Of a stretch of 27,398 nt of DNA, positions 18,822 through 27,398 are shown piece by piece. The stretch is from Sphingomonas sp. CCH10-B3 (lineage in GTDB: Bacteria; Pseudomonadota; Alphaproteobacteria; Sphingomonadales; Sphingomonadaceae). How positions within the stretch are numbered: the stretch's first letter is position 1; the number at the start of each line of letters is the position of its first letter. The DNA is taken from contig NZ_LSIJ01000068.1 of assembly GCF_001556185.1 (NCBI RefSeq), positions 1 to 27,398 on the forward strand, given 5' to 3'. The position numbers and the translations under genes were made by a program. A model generated the notes under the pieces. It was not told the origin of the DNA. It saw only the letters and a list, made by a program, of their open reading frames with translations, and did no database searches.

Positions 18822-19691
<870 letters not shown>

Positions 19692-19714
19692 GCGCACCGA
19701 CGCTCATCTGCTGC

Positions 19715-19805
19715 CGTCATGCTGAACTTGGTTCAGCATCCATGGTGCCCAAGGCGCGCACGCGATTGGTTGCGCGATGGACCCTGAAACAAGTTCAGGG
19801 TGACG
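19715..19805 (+). repeat. 91-bp REPIN-like doublet, copy 2 (sufC-sufD gap)
   Basis: Same structure, orientation and length as the copy at 18293. The left hairpin is ATGCTGAA/TTCAGCAT and the right hairpin ACCCTGAA/TTCAGGGT. It fills most of the 123-nt gap. Its last base, together with the next three, makes the GGAG (19805-19808) that serves as the ribosome site of sufD, 6 nt before GTG 19815. A frame from GTG 19688 to TGA 19822 is open through it. Confidence 0.9.
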
Positions 19806-19814
19806 GAGTGCGGC

Positions 19815-20570
19815 GTGGCTGACGCGCTCGCCCTTCCCACGCGCCGCGACGAGTCCTGGCGCTATAGCGATCTCGACGCTGTAGCCTCGGTGTGGCCTGT
19901 CCCCGCGCCCGAGCGGATCGAGGTCGCCGCGGGCGAGGAAATCGCGCGCGTCATCGTGCAGGATGCCGCGCGCGATGCGGTGGCGATCCATGATTATGCC
20001 GTGGTGCTCGGCGCAGGCGCGCGGGCGACGTTCCACATCCTCAACACCGGCGGGCGGCTGGGGCGGGTGACGATCGACGTCACGCTCCACGAAGGCGCGC
20101 ATTTCGAGCTTGGCGGCGCGATGCTCGGCGGGGCCGAGCAGACGCTCGAGATCGTCACGACGATGCGCCATATCGAACCGCACGCGACCAGCAACCAGGT
20201 CGTGCGGTCGGTGCTCGGCGGGCAGGCGACGGGATCCTATCTCGGCAAGGTCGCGGTCGCACCCCACGCGCAGAAGACCGACGCGTCGCAGTCGGTGAAG
20301 GCGATGCTGCTCGCGCGCACCGCGACGGCGAACGCGAAGCCCGAGCTCGAAATCTACGCCGATGACGTCAAGTGCGCGCATGGCGCCACCGTTGGTGAAC
20401 TCGATGCAAATGCGTTGTTCTACCTGATGAGCCGCGGCATCGCGCCCGCCGAGGCCAAGGCACTGCTGCTGCGCGGCTTCATCGCCGATGTGTTTGACGG
20501 CGTTGCCGATGCGGACGCGCGCGAAGCGATCGAGGCGGCGGCGAGTGCGGCACTGGAGCGGATGTTGTGA
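19815..20570 (+). CDS. sufD: Fe-S cluster assembly protein SufD (short form)
   Basis: A 251-residue partner of SufB in the SufBC2D complex, needed for iron entry. The conserved C-terminal segment DVKCAHGATVGELD includes H189, the counterpart of E. coli H360, and is followed by the YLMSRGI and GFIADV helices typical of SufB/SufD. It is about 170 residues shorter than E. coli SufD (423) and lacks much of the N-terminal region; I believe short SufD is normal in sphingomonads, but I cannot confirm it here. GTG 19815 (GGAG at 19805-19808) gives a start reading VADALALPTRRDESWRYSDL, with the family's DESWRYSDL near the N-terminus. GTG 19800 lies inside the repeat and is less likely. Confidence 0.93.
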   Translation: MADALALPTRRDESWRYSDLDAVASVWPVPAPERIEVAAGEEIARVIVQDAARDAVAIHDYAVVLGAGARATFHILNTGGRLGRVTIDVTLHEGAHFELGGAMLGGAEQTLEIVTTMRHIEPHATSNQVVRSVLGGQATGSYLGKVAVAPHAQKTDASQSVKAMLLARTATANAKPELEIYADDVKCAHGATVGELDANALFYLMSRGIAPAEAKALLLRGFIADVFDGVADADAREAIEAAASAALERML

Positions 20571-20590
20571 GCGCGACGAATCCCCGCAAC

Positions 20591-20681
20591 CGTCATGCTG
20601 AACTTGTTTCAGCATCCACTGCGCCACCGGCGAGCGCACCGTCGGTGGAGGGTTGGACCCTGAAACAAGTTCAGGGTGACG
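20591..20681 (+). repeat. 91-bp REPIN-like doublet, copy 3 (sufD-sufS gap)
   Basis: Same length, orientation and arm structure as the copies at 18293 and 19715. Both inner hairpins have perfect 8-bp stems (ATGCTGAA/TTCAGCAT and ACCCTGAA/TTCAGGGT). The spacer differs in sequence from the other copies. A frame from GTG 20567 (overlapping the sufD stop) runs through it to TGA 20732-20734, which overlaps the sufS ATG. Confidence 0.9.
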
Positions 20682-20730
20682 TTAGTGGTTTGGCGATCGA
20701 GCGGCTTTCAGACGGCGGAGGTTTGATACC

Positions 20731-21957
20731 ATGACCTCGCATACTGCAATTTTGCCCGCAGAAGCCCGGCTCGCTGTCCGGGACGACTTCCCGGGCCTTA
20801 CCCCCGGCTGGCATTATCTGGACAGCGCGGCGACCGCGCAAAAGCCCCGGGGCGTGATTGACGTGATCGCCCAAGCCTATGGCGCCGACTACGCAACCGT
20901 CCATCGCGGCGTCTACAAGCGCTCCGCCGACATGACGCTGGCCTATGAAGCCGCGCGGCGGCGGGTGGCGGGGTTCGTCAATGCAGCCAGCGAGAACGAA
21001 ATCGTCTTCGTGCGCGGCGCGACCGAAGGCATCAATCTCGTCGCGCAGAGCTGGGCCGCCGAGCAGCTCAAGGCGGGCGACCGCATCCTGCTGAGCCAGC
21101 TTGAGCACCACAGCAACATCGTGCCGTGGCAATTGGTCGCCGAAAAAATCGGCGCGCACATCGACGTGATCCCGCTGACCGAGGATCATCGCATCGATCT
21201 GAACGCGATGGCGGCGATGATCTCGCCGGCGCACAAGCTGGTCGCGCTCGCGCATGTCTCGAACGTGCTCGGCTCGGTGCTCGACGCGCGGCGCGCGGGC
21301 GAGATCGCGCATGCGGCGGGCGCGAAGATCCTGCTCGATGGCTGCCAGGCGGTGCCGCGCATGCATGTCGATGTGCAGGCGCTCGACTGCGACTTCTACG
21401 TCTTCTCGGCACACAAGCTTTATGGCCCGACCGGCTTCGGTGTGCTGTGGGCGCGGGGTGACCTGCTCGCCGCCATGCCCCCCTATCAGGGCGGCGGCGC
21501 GATGATCGACCGGGTGAGCTTCGAGCGGACCACCTACGCTCCGCCGCCGGGTCGGTTCGAGGCGGGAACGCCGCATATCGTTGGCGCGATCGCGCTGCAC
21601 GCCGCGATCGATTATGTCGAGAGCATCGGGCTCGACCGCATCCACGCAATCGAGACCGAACTGGTGCGCGAAACCCGCGCGGCGCTGTCGCGGATCAATT
21701 CGGTGCGGCTGTTCGGGCCGGAGGACTCGGCGGGCATCGTCAGCTTCGCGATCGACGGGGTGCACCCGCACGACATCGGCACCATCCTCGACGAGGAAGG
21801 CGTGGCGATCCGCGCCGGGCACCACTGCGCGCAGCCGCTGATGGACATGCTCGGCGTGCCCGCGACCGCGCGCGCGAGCTTTGGGGTGTATAGCGACGCG
21901 AGCGATGTCGCGGCGCTGATCAAGGGCATCGAACGGGTAACGAGGATTTTCGGATGA
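20731..21957 (+). CDS. sufS: Cysteine desulfurase SufS
   Basis: A 408-residue PLP-dependent group II cysteine desulfurase that releases sulfur from cysteine for cluster assembly. The PLP lysine is K229 in FSAHKLYGPTG. The persulfide-forming cysteine is C366 in RAGHHCAQPLM, in the RxGHHCA context of SufS, not the longer loop of IscS. The N-terminal YLDSAATAQKP and the LEHHSNIVPW cofactor motif are intact. ATG 20731 is preceded by GGCGGAGG about 9 nt upstream. The stop overlaps the next gene as ATGA. No sufE is visible in the window, so the sulfur acceptor is encoded elsewhere or is not SufE. Confidence 0.97.
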   Translation: MTSHTAILPAEARLAVRDDFPGLTPGWHYLDSAATAQKPRGVIDVIAQAYGADYATVHRGVYKRSADMTLAYEAARRRVAGFVNAASENEIVFVRGATEGINLVAQSWAAEQLKAGDRILLSQLEHHSNIVPWQLVAEKIGAHIDVIPLTEDHRIDLNAMAAMISPAHKLVALAHVSNVLGSVLDARRAGEIAHAAGAKILLDGCQAVPRMHVDVQALDCDFYVFSAHKLYGPTGFGVLWARGDLLAAMPPYQGGGAMIDRVSFERTTYAPPPGRFEAGTPHIVGAIALHAAIDYVESIGLDRIHAIETELVRETRAALSRINSVRLFGPEDSAGIVSFAIDGVHPHDIGTILDEEGVAIRAGHHCAQPLMDMLGVPATARASFGVYSDASDVAALIKGIERVTRIFG

Positions 21958-22409
21958 GCAATTTCGACGTCGAACAGGTCGAGTCGGTCCCCACGCCGCC
22001 CAAGGCGCGGGTCGAGACGGCGGCGGAAACGTTCGAGCGCAAGCGCGACTATCTCGACGGTTTCCTGAAACAGGCACCGCAGGGTGTGACTCCCGGCGAA
22101 CCCGGCGGCGAAACCTATGAAGCCGTGGTCGCTGCGCTCAAGGACATTTATGACCCGGAAATCCCGGTCAACATCTATGACCTCGGGCTGATCTACGGCG
22201 TCGACGTGACGAGCGATGGCCATGCCGTGATCACGATGACGCTGACGACGCCGCATTGCCCGGTCGCCGAAACCATGCCCGCCGAAGTCGAGCTGCGCGT
22301 CGGCGCGGTGCCGGGGGTGGGATCGGTCGACGTCAATCTGGTGTGGGACCCGGCCTGGGACCCGAGCAAGATGAGCGACGAGGCCCGGTTGGAAATGGGC
22401 ATGCTGTAA
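21954..22409 (+). CDS. sufT: SUF-system assembly factor SufT (MIP18/DUF59 family)
   Basis: A 151-residue protein. An unstructured, charged N-terminal extension (about 1-50) precedes a MIP18 domain (about 55-140). The domain carries DPEIPVNIYDLGLIY and TTPHCPVAE with the conserved Cys, which in this family is linked to Fe-S cluster maturation or transfer to target proteins. It starts on an ATGA overlap with sufS and is therefore coupled to it. A perfect 11-bp hairpin follows four bases after the stop. Full length for the stand-alone bacterial SufT; the Mrp/NTPase domain that sometimes follows DUF59 is absent. Confidence 0.93.
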   Translation: MSNFDVEQVESVPTPPKARVETAAETFERKRDYLDGFLKQAPQGVTPGEPGGETYEAVVAALKDIYDPEIPVNIYDLGLIYGVDVTSDGHAVITMTLTTPHCPVAETMPAEVELRVGAVPGVGSVDVNLVWDPAWDPSKMSDEARLEMGML

Positions 22410-22412
22410 GTT

Positions 22413-22437
22413 TCGATCAAAGTGCTACTTTGATCGA
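22413..22437 (+). terminator. Perfect hairpin between sufT and sufA
   Basis: TCGATCAAAGT (22413-22423) and ACTTTGATCGA (22427-22437) form an 11-bp perfect stem with a 3-nt loop, starting 4 nt after the sufT stop. It is followed by GTTTGATTG, not a true U-run, so it may be an attenuator, an mRNA-stabilising structure or part of another repeat; a full terminator is less likely because sufA lies downstream in the same operon. Confidence 0.5.
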
Positions 22438-22460
22438 GTTTGATTGCCGAAAAACCAACC

Positions 22461-22530
22461 CGTTAGTTTCGAGCGAAGTCGAGAAACGGGGTTCAGGACA
22501 AAGGCTTCTCGACTGCGCTCGAAGCAAACG
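22461..22530. repeat. 70-bp inverted repeat upstream of sufA
   Basis: Arms of 26 nt (22461-22486 and 22505-22530) are reverse complements at 22 of 26 positions. Each arm contains the core TTCGAGCG(A/C)AGTCGAGAA, which is itself partly self-complementary. The loop is 18 nt. This is a third kind of repeat in the suf operon, distinct from the 91-bp doublet and from the G/C-rich doublet in sufC. It ends 11 nt before the sufA start. Confidence 0.85.
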
Positions 22531-22541
22531 GATGACATGAT

Positions 22542-22898
22542 ATGACCGACGAGAAGACCCGCCAGCGCCCCGCCGCGCTCAACCTGACCGCCGCTGCCGA
22601 GGCACGGATCGCCGAGCTGATGGCGCGCGCGCCCGATGGCGCGATCGGCGTCAAGCTGTCGACGCCCCGCCGCGGCTGTTCGGGGCTCGCCTATTCGGTT
22701 GATTATGTCAGCGAAGCCAAGGCGTTCGACGAACGCATCGACACGCCGGGTGGCACGCTGTTCGTCGATGGCGCGTCGATCCTCTATCTGGTTGGCAGCA
22801 GGATGGACTGGGTCGAGGATGATTTCGCGGCCGGCTTCACTTTCGAGAACCCCAATGCCAAGGGCAGCTGCGGCTGCGGGGAGAGCTTCACCGTTTGA
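22542..22898 (+). CDS. sufA: A-type Fe-S carrier/assembly accessory protein (SufA/IscA family)
   Basis: A 118-residue HesB/IscA-type protein that carries clusters to target apoproteins. The three conserved cysteines are present: C46 in RRGCSGLAY, and C110 and C112 in the terminal SCGCGESF. An N-terminal extension of about ten charged residues precedes the fold. ATG 22542 lies 11 nt after an inverted repeat, and no strong ribosome site is visible, so translation may depend on the upstream structure or be weak. The stop overlaps the next gene's ATG by one base (TGATG). Confidence 0.95.
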   Translation: MTDEKTRQRPAALNLTAAAEARIAELMARAPDGAIGVKLSTPRRGCSGLAYSVDYVSEAKAFDERIDTPGGTLFVDGASILYLVGSRMDWVEDDFAAGFTFENPNAKGSCGCGESFTV

Positions 22899-23173
22899 TG
22901 CGACGAAAGCCTGAGCCGATCTGGCATGAGTGCCTGCCGCTCGACGCGGTCGATCGCGTTACCTTCTTCAAGCGCGATGAGATCACCACTGATCTGATCT
23001 GCTGCGACGTCCATTCGGGCTCGCTGGTTTGGTTCTGCCACGAGGAAGACCCCAGTTGGCCTTCCTTGCTTGAGCACCTTGGCGCACTGCCGGGATTCGA
23101 CATGAATTGGTTTGCCAAGGTGTCGCAGCCGCCATTCTCCGCAAGCGAGACGATTGCCTGGCAAAAGGGTTAA
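22898..23173 (+). CDS. Small unknown protein coupled to sufA
   Basis: A 91-residue soluble protein rich in Trp, His, Cys and acidic residues (LICCDVHSG around 33-41, WFCHEEDPSW around 45-54). There is no signal or membrane segment. ATG 22898 overlaps the sufA stop by one base, so it is very likely translated with sufA. The pattern of an acidic, tryptophan-bearing protein is seen in small hypothetical genes of sphingomonads, but I know no function for it. Its stop overlaps the convergent MaoC gene by 4 nt. Confidence 0.75.
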   Translation: MRRKPEPIWHECLPLDAVDRVTFFKRDEITTDLICCDVHSGSLVWFCHEEDPSWPSLLEHLGALPGFDMNWFAKVSQPPFSASETIAWQKG

Positions 23174-23619
23174 TTGACCCGCTTCACCAACGCCGTCCGC
23201 AGGCATTCGCACACCGTCTCGCCGCGCTGATTGATCATGCGGTGCCGCCACGTCACCAGCCCGGCGTCGGGCCGCGACTTGCTGTCGCGTAGCTCGGTAA
23301 CCTCGCTGGTGGCGTGGAGCGTGTCGCCGATGAACACCGGCTTGGGCATCACGAGCTTGTCGTAGCCGAGATTGGCGACAAGGGTTCCCATTGTAGTTTC
23401 CGCCACGGTCAGCCCGACCATCAGGCTGAAGGTGAAGGTCCCGTTGACGAGGATCTGCCCGAATTCGCTCGCGCGCGCCGCCTCGGCATCGAGGTGGAGG
23501 GGCTGCGGATTGTGCGTCATTGTCGACCAGAGCAGATTGTCGGTCTCGGTCACCGTGCGGTGCAGCGGGTGCTCAATCTGCTCGCCGATCTGCCATTCGT
23601 CGTAAAATTTGCCGGGCAC
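23170..23619 (-). CDS. MaoC-like hot-dog-fold dehydratase/hydratase
   Basis: A 149-residue MaoC-family protein, probably an enoyl-CoA hydratase-type enzyme acting on a short or branched acyl-CoA. The conserved segment reads THNPQPLHLD (about 35-44). The His (about H42) of the usual D-x-N-P-x-H motif is present, but Asn stands where the catalytic Asp is usual, a variant I recall in mesaconyl-CoA hydratase-like members. GTG 23619 is chosen because AGGAGA lies 6 nt upstream; the frame extends to 23691 but that part overlaps the gluconokinase promoter region. It is divergent from gluconokinase. Substrate is unknown. Confidence 0.85.
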   Translation of the reverse strand: MPGKFYDEWQIGEQIEHPLHRTVTETDNLLWSTMTHNPQPLHLDAEAARASEFGQILVNGTFTFSLMVGLTVAETTMGTLVANLGYDKLVMPKPVFIGDTLHATSEVTELRDSKSRPDAGLVTWRHRMINQRGETVCECLRTALVKRVN

Positions 23620-24108
23620 GATTGTCTCCTGTCGCGGGCGCGTCAATGCTGGGGTCATGGACCAGCCGCTGCCGAGTGTCACGATCATCATGGGGGTGAG
23701 CGGGTGCGGAAAATCGACTTACGGCGCGGCGCTGGCGACGGCTTCCAGCGCGCGGTTTGTCGAGGGCGACGATCTCCACGGCGCCGCGAACATCGCCAAG
23801 ATGCACGCCGGGATCGCGCTGACCGATGCGGATCGCTGGCCGTGGCTCGACCGCATCGCGGCGGCGGTGAATGCGGCGCTGGGCGAGGGGGGGAGCGTGG
23901 TCGCGACCTGTTCAGCGCTGCGGCGTGCTTACCGCGATCGGCTGCGCGCGGGGATCGTGGCGCCGGTGCATTTCGTGCTGCTCGACGTGCCGATCGACGA
24001 ACTTCGCCGCCGGGTGGCGACGCGCGATCACTTCATGCCGCCGGGCCTGCTCGACAGCCAGCTCGCGACGCTCGAATGGCCGGGCGCCGACGAAGCCGTC
24101 GAGGTCGT

Positions 24109-24885
<777 letters not shown>

Positions 24886-24916
24886 GGCCGCTCTCCTGCT
24901 GGTTCTATGGTTGGAC

Positions 24917-25006
24917 CGTCATGCTAAACTTGTTTCAGCATCCACCGCGCCGTCGCACCGTTCGCGCATCAGGCACGTTGGACCCTGAAACAAGTTCAGG
25001 GTGACG
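24917..25006 (+). repeat. REPIN-like doublet, copy 4 (carboxylase-SDR gap)
   Basis: The same element as in the suf operon, 90 bp here, in the same + strand orientation although the flanking genes run on the - strand. The right hairpin ACCCTGAA/TTCAGGGT is perfect; the left has one change (ATGCTAAA). It lies 6 nt beyond the carboxylase stop codon. No bridging open frame is present on the gene strand, unlike the copies in the suf operon. Confidence 0.88.
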
Positions 25007-25012
25007 GCCTAG

Positions 25013-26959
25013 TTATTCCGATACCCCCCCCCGCACCACCTTCACCAGCACCGTCCCCTCGCTCACCTGCGCGCCGGCGGTGGCGCCCAGTTCCTCGACC
25101 GTCCCGTCGAAGGGCGCGGTCAGGCTGTGCTCCATCTTCATCGCCTCGAGCGTCACGAGCCGCTGGCCCTTGGTGACACGCTCCCCCGCCGCGACATCGA
25201 CCGCGGTGACGCGGCCCGGCATGGGGGAGAGGAGGGCGCCGTCGGCGGCTGTGCCTTCTCCTGCACCTGCGCCGCGAAACGCGCTGATTTTGAAGGCAAC
25301 GCCGTCCTCAAAATATGTTGTCGTCGGCCCATCGATGACGCTGGTCCGGGTCCGATCATACCACAGCGCTTCGTCGTGAACTTCGACGTTCCGCAAAGCT
25401 CCATCGACGTTCAATCGAACTTCGCGCTGCGGGGGAGCATTCAGACGAAATCCGAAGCGCGACTGAACAAATTCACGGCTCCAATCGCTCCATCCGCCGG
25501 GCATATTGGCAGGACTGAAAGCAAGATCATCAGCCGCATATTGTAACAATGGATCGCTTGGCTCGGGCGTTTTCCCAAGCGCCTCGATATCATCGCCGAT
25601 AAAGCCAGTGGTGACAGAGCCCGCCTGAAAAGCCGGCTGATCGAGCAAGCGCTTTAAGAACCACGCATTGGTCTTAACCGGCTCGCATTCAACAGATCCG
25701 CAGGCTTGAGCCAAGTCGTCAATTGCACTCGCACGATCCTCGCCCCAACTGACGATCTTCGCGATCATTGGGTCGTAAAATGGAGAGATGGAATCTCGCT
25801 CTTCGACGCCCGTCTCGATCCTTGGTGATTGATAGAGAGCGACGTTCTCAACGCCAGACTGCGGCAAAGTCAGGTGGTCCAGCCGCCCCACGCTCGGCAA
25901 AAACCCCTTCGCCGGATCTTCCGCGTAGAGCCGCGCCTCGATCGCCCAGCCGTTGATGCTCAGCTCGTCCTGCTGCTTCGGCAGCGGCTCCCCGCTCGCC
26001 ACGCGCAGCTGCCATTCGACCAGATCGACGCCGGTGATTTCCTCGGTCACGGGGTGCTCGACCTGCAGGCGCGTGTTCATTTCCATGAACCAGATGCGGT
26101 CGGCGCGCAGGCCCTCGCTGGCGTCGGCGATGAACTCGATCGTGCCCGCGCCGACATAATCGACCGCCTTCGCCGCGCGGACCGCCGCCGCGCAGATCGC
26201 TTCGCGGGTTTCCTCGGACATCCCCGGCGCGGGGGCTTCCTCGATGACTTTCTGGTGGCGGCGCTGCAGGCTACAATCGCGTTCGAACAGGTGGACGACA
26301 TTGCCGTGAGTGTCGCCGAACACCTGCACTTCGATGTGGCGCGGCGACAGGATGTATTTCTCGATCAGCACCCGGTCGTCGCCGAAGCTCGATGCCGCCT
26401 CGCGCTTGCAGCTCGCCAATGCGTCGGCGAAGTCGGCAGCGGCCTCCACCCGGCGCATCCCCTTGCCGCCGCCGCCCGCGACCGCCTTGATCAGCACCGG
26501 ATAGCCGATCTTGCTCGCTTCGTCCGCGAGCACGTCAGGCGACTGGTCCTCGCCGAGATAGCCCGGCGTCACCGGCACTCCCGCCGCGATCATGCGTTCC
26601 TTGGCGGCATCCTTCAGCCCCATTGCGCGGATGCTGTCGGGCTTGGGGCCGACCCAGATCAGCCCGGCGTCGATCACGGCCTGCGCGAAGTCGGCGTTCT
26701 CGGAGAGGAAGCCATAGCCGGGGTGGATCGCCTCCGCGCCCGTCGCCTTGGCGGCGGCGATGATCTTCTCGCCGACCAGATAGCTTTCGCGCGCCGGGGA
26801 AGGGCCGATGTGGACCGCCTCATCGGCCTGGCGGACGTGGAGCGCCTTGGCATCGGCATCCGAATAGACCGCGACGGTGCGCACGCCCATCGCCCGCGCG
26901 GTGCGGATGATGCGGCACGCAATCTCGCCGCGATTGGCGATGAGGAGGGACTTGATCAT
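25013..26959 (-). CDS. Biotin-dependent acyl-CoA carboxylase alpha subunit (methylcrotonyl/propionyl/acetyl-CoA type)
   Basis: A 648-residue fusion of biotin carboxylase, a middle domain and a biotin carrier domain. It uses ATP and bicarbonate to carboxylate biotin for a partner transferase. Biotin carboxylase motifs: IANRGEIA (7-14), the Gly-rich loop AGGGGKGM (161-168), FERDCSLQRRHQK (225-237) and MNTRLQVEHPV (294-304). The biotin lysine is K608 in EAMKMEH. Size and layout fit methylcrotonyl- or propionyl-CoA carboxylase alpha; the partner beta subunit is not in the window, so the substrate is open. DNA for the middle domain (about 25300-25860) is markedly lower in GC than the ends. It starts one base after the NTF2-like gene's stop. 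Confidence 0.93.
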   Translation of the reverse strand: MIKSLLIANRGEIACRIIRTARAMGVRTVAVYSDADAKALHVRQADEAVHIGPSPARESYLVGEKIIAAAKATGAEAIHPGYGFLSENADFAQAVIDAGLIWVGPKPDSIRAMGLKDAAKERMIAAGVPVTPGYLGEDQSPDVLADEASKIGYPVLIKAVAGGGGKGMRRVEAAADFADALASCKREAASSFGDDRVLIEKYILSPRHIEVQVFGDTHGNVVHLFERDCSLQRRHQKVIEEAPAPGMSEETREAICAAAVRAAKAVDYVGAGTIEFIADASEGLRADRIWFMEMNTRLQVEHPVTEEITGVDLVEWQLRVASGEPLPKQQDELSINGWAIEARLYAEDPAKGFLPSVGRLDHLTLPQSGVENVALYQSPRIETGVEERDSISPFYDPMIAKIVSWGEDRASAIDDLAQACGSVECEPVKTNAWFLKRLLDQPAFQAGSVTTGFIGDDIEALGKTPEPSDPLLQYAADDLAFSPANMPGGWSDWSREFVQSRFGFRLNAPPQREVRLNVDGALRNVEVHDEALWYDRTRTSVIDGPTTTYFEDGVAFKISAFRGAGAGEGTAADGALLSPMPGRVTAVDVAAGERVTKGQRLVTLEAMKMEHSLTAPFDGTVEELGATAGAQVSEGTVLVKVVRGGVSE

Positions 26960-26960
26960 G

Positions 26961-27398
26961 TTACTCGCTGCACCCCGTCGTGCGGCTCGAATAGCTGATG
27001 TTGGCGACTTTCCACGTGCCGTTCTCGCGCACCAGATCGAACAGGTCATAGCCGCAGTGGTGCAGCTTGCCGTCGATGTAGAAATTGAACCGCCCCCAGA
27101 CGAAAGCGACGTCGCCATCGACTTCGATCGCGGGGTCGTAGAGGCGCTCCTCATATTTCTCCGGCCCCGGCTTCAGCCCGGCGAAGAATTCGGTCATCGG
27201 GCGGCGGATGATCTTGCGCGTGCCGTCGGCGGCCTCGTTGGCGATGAACAAATTGCCGTCCTCGCGCGCGAGCGGGCGCAGCAACTCGCCATTGCGCGCG
27301 GCGATGGCGGCGAAGGTGGCGTTGACGGGGACCATGACGGCGGCGGCCTCACCCTGCGGCTCGGGCGGCTTGCCGGTGCCCTTGGGGAGGGGCGGGGT
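26961..27398 (-). CDS. NTF2/SnoaL-like small protein (5' end outside the window)
   Basis: From ATG 27335 this reads 124 residues, but the frame stays open to the window edge and continues as PKGTGKPPEPQGEAAAV just before that Met. The true start is therefore probably beyond 27398, perhaps with a signal peptide. The body has the cone-like NTF2/SnoaL pattern: helix APVNATFAAIAARNG-like at the start, YDPAIEVDGDVAFVWGRF and GYDLFDLVRENGTWKVANIS strands. Such proteins are often exported small-molecule binders or enzymes. It ends one base before the carboxylase ATG, so the two are co-transcribed. No catalytic residues can be assigned. Confidence 0.8.
   Translation of the reverse strand, partial: TPPLPKGTGKPPEPQGEAAAVMVPVNATFAAIAARNGELLRPLAREDGNLFIANEAADGTRKIIRRPMTEFFAGLKPGPEKYEERLYDPAIEVDGDVAFVWGRFNFYIDGKLHHCGYDLFDLVRENGTWKVANISYSSRTTGCSE

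Noticed and set aside
20671..22077. 468-codon open frame on the - strand opposite sufS
   Set aside because: Shadow of sufS, which has its PLP lysine and catalytic cysteine in the + frame.

Overview
The window reads as chromosomal DNA of a high-GC alphaproteobacterium, most likely a sphingomonad (Sphingomonas or a relative). Three things point there. The tRNA-guanine transglycosylase keeps the Zymomonas mobilis residue register with a constant offset of 7. The suf operon carries an Rrf2 regulator and a MIP18-type SufT. Several of the short hairpin repeats are of kinds I recall as scattered through sphingomonad genomes. These are recognition-level arguments made without a database search. I see no rRNA, tRNA, CRISPR array, integrase or transposase, and no gene-free stretch longer than 300 bases.

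Layout. Positions 1-2952 hold a + strand cluster: a HAD phosphatase, a CDF metal exporter, tgt and a small membrane protein. At 3039-7051 there are two envelope genes, a two-domain M16 peptidase and a SleB-type cell wall hydrolase. At 7056-11037 there is a - strand block: SRAP abasic-site protein, S9 peptidase, a small charged protein, a cold-shock protein, a periplasmic protein and a glycine-zipper lipoprotein. A small + strand gene follows (11144). Next comes a - strand operon pyrD, ggt and acyl-CoA ligase (16154 down to 11555). At 16360-23173 lies a + strand suf operon for Fe-S cluster assembly: Rrf2 regulator, sufB, an intruding lipoprotein gene, sufC, sufD, sufS, sufT, sufA and a small unknown gene. 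The right end holds MaoC dehydratase (-), gluconokinase (+), a DECR-like SDR (-), a biotin-dependent acyl-CoA carboxylase alpha subunit (-) and a partial NTF2-like gene (-), a set that suggests acyl-CoA catabolism.

The most unusual part is the suf operon. It has collected hairpin repeats of several kinds at its gene junctions. A 91-bp doublet of two opposed hairpins (REPIN-like) occurs at 18293, 19715 and 20591, with a fourth copy outside the operon at 24917. A second, G/C-rich doublet (19011-19120) lies inside sufC, in frame. It adds about 40 residues between the Walker A and Q-loop while every ATPase motif stays intact. The three 91-bp copies in the operon are all read in the same register by open frames. 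Each frame begins on an ATGA or GTGA overlap with the upstream stop and runs to the start of the next gene. This suggests either translational coupling across the repeats or repeat insertion just after formerly overlapping starts. An inverted repeat six bases upstream of the Rrf2 regulator is a candidate autoregulatory operator.

Other points of interest: the gluconokinase C-terminus is read from the antisense strand of the neighbouring SDR; the middle of the carboxylase gene has clearly lower GC than its ends; and the lipoprotein between sufB and sufC has foreign-looking composition.
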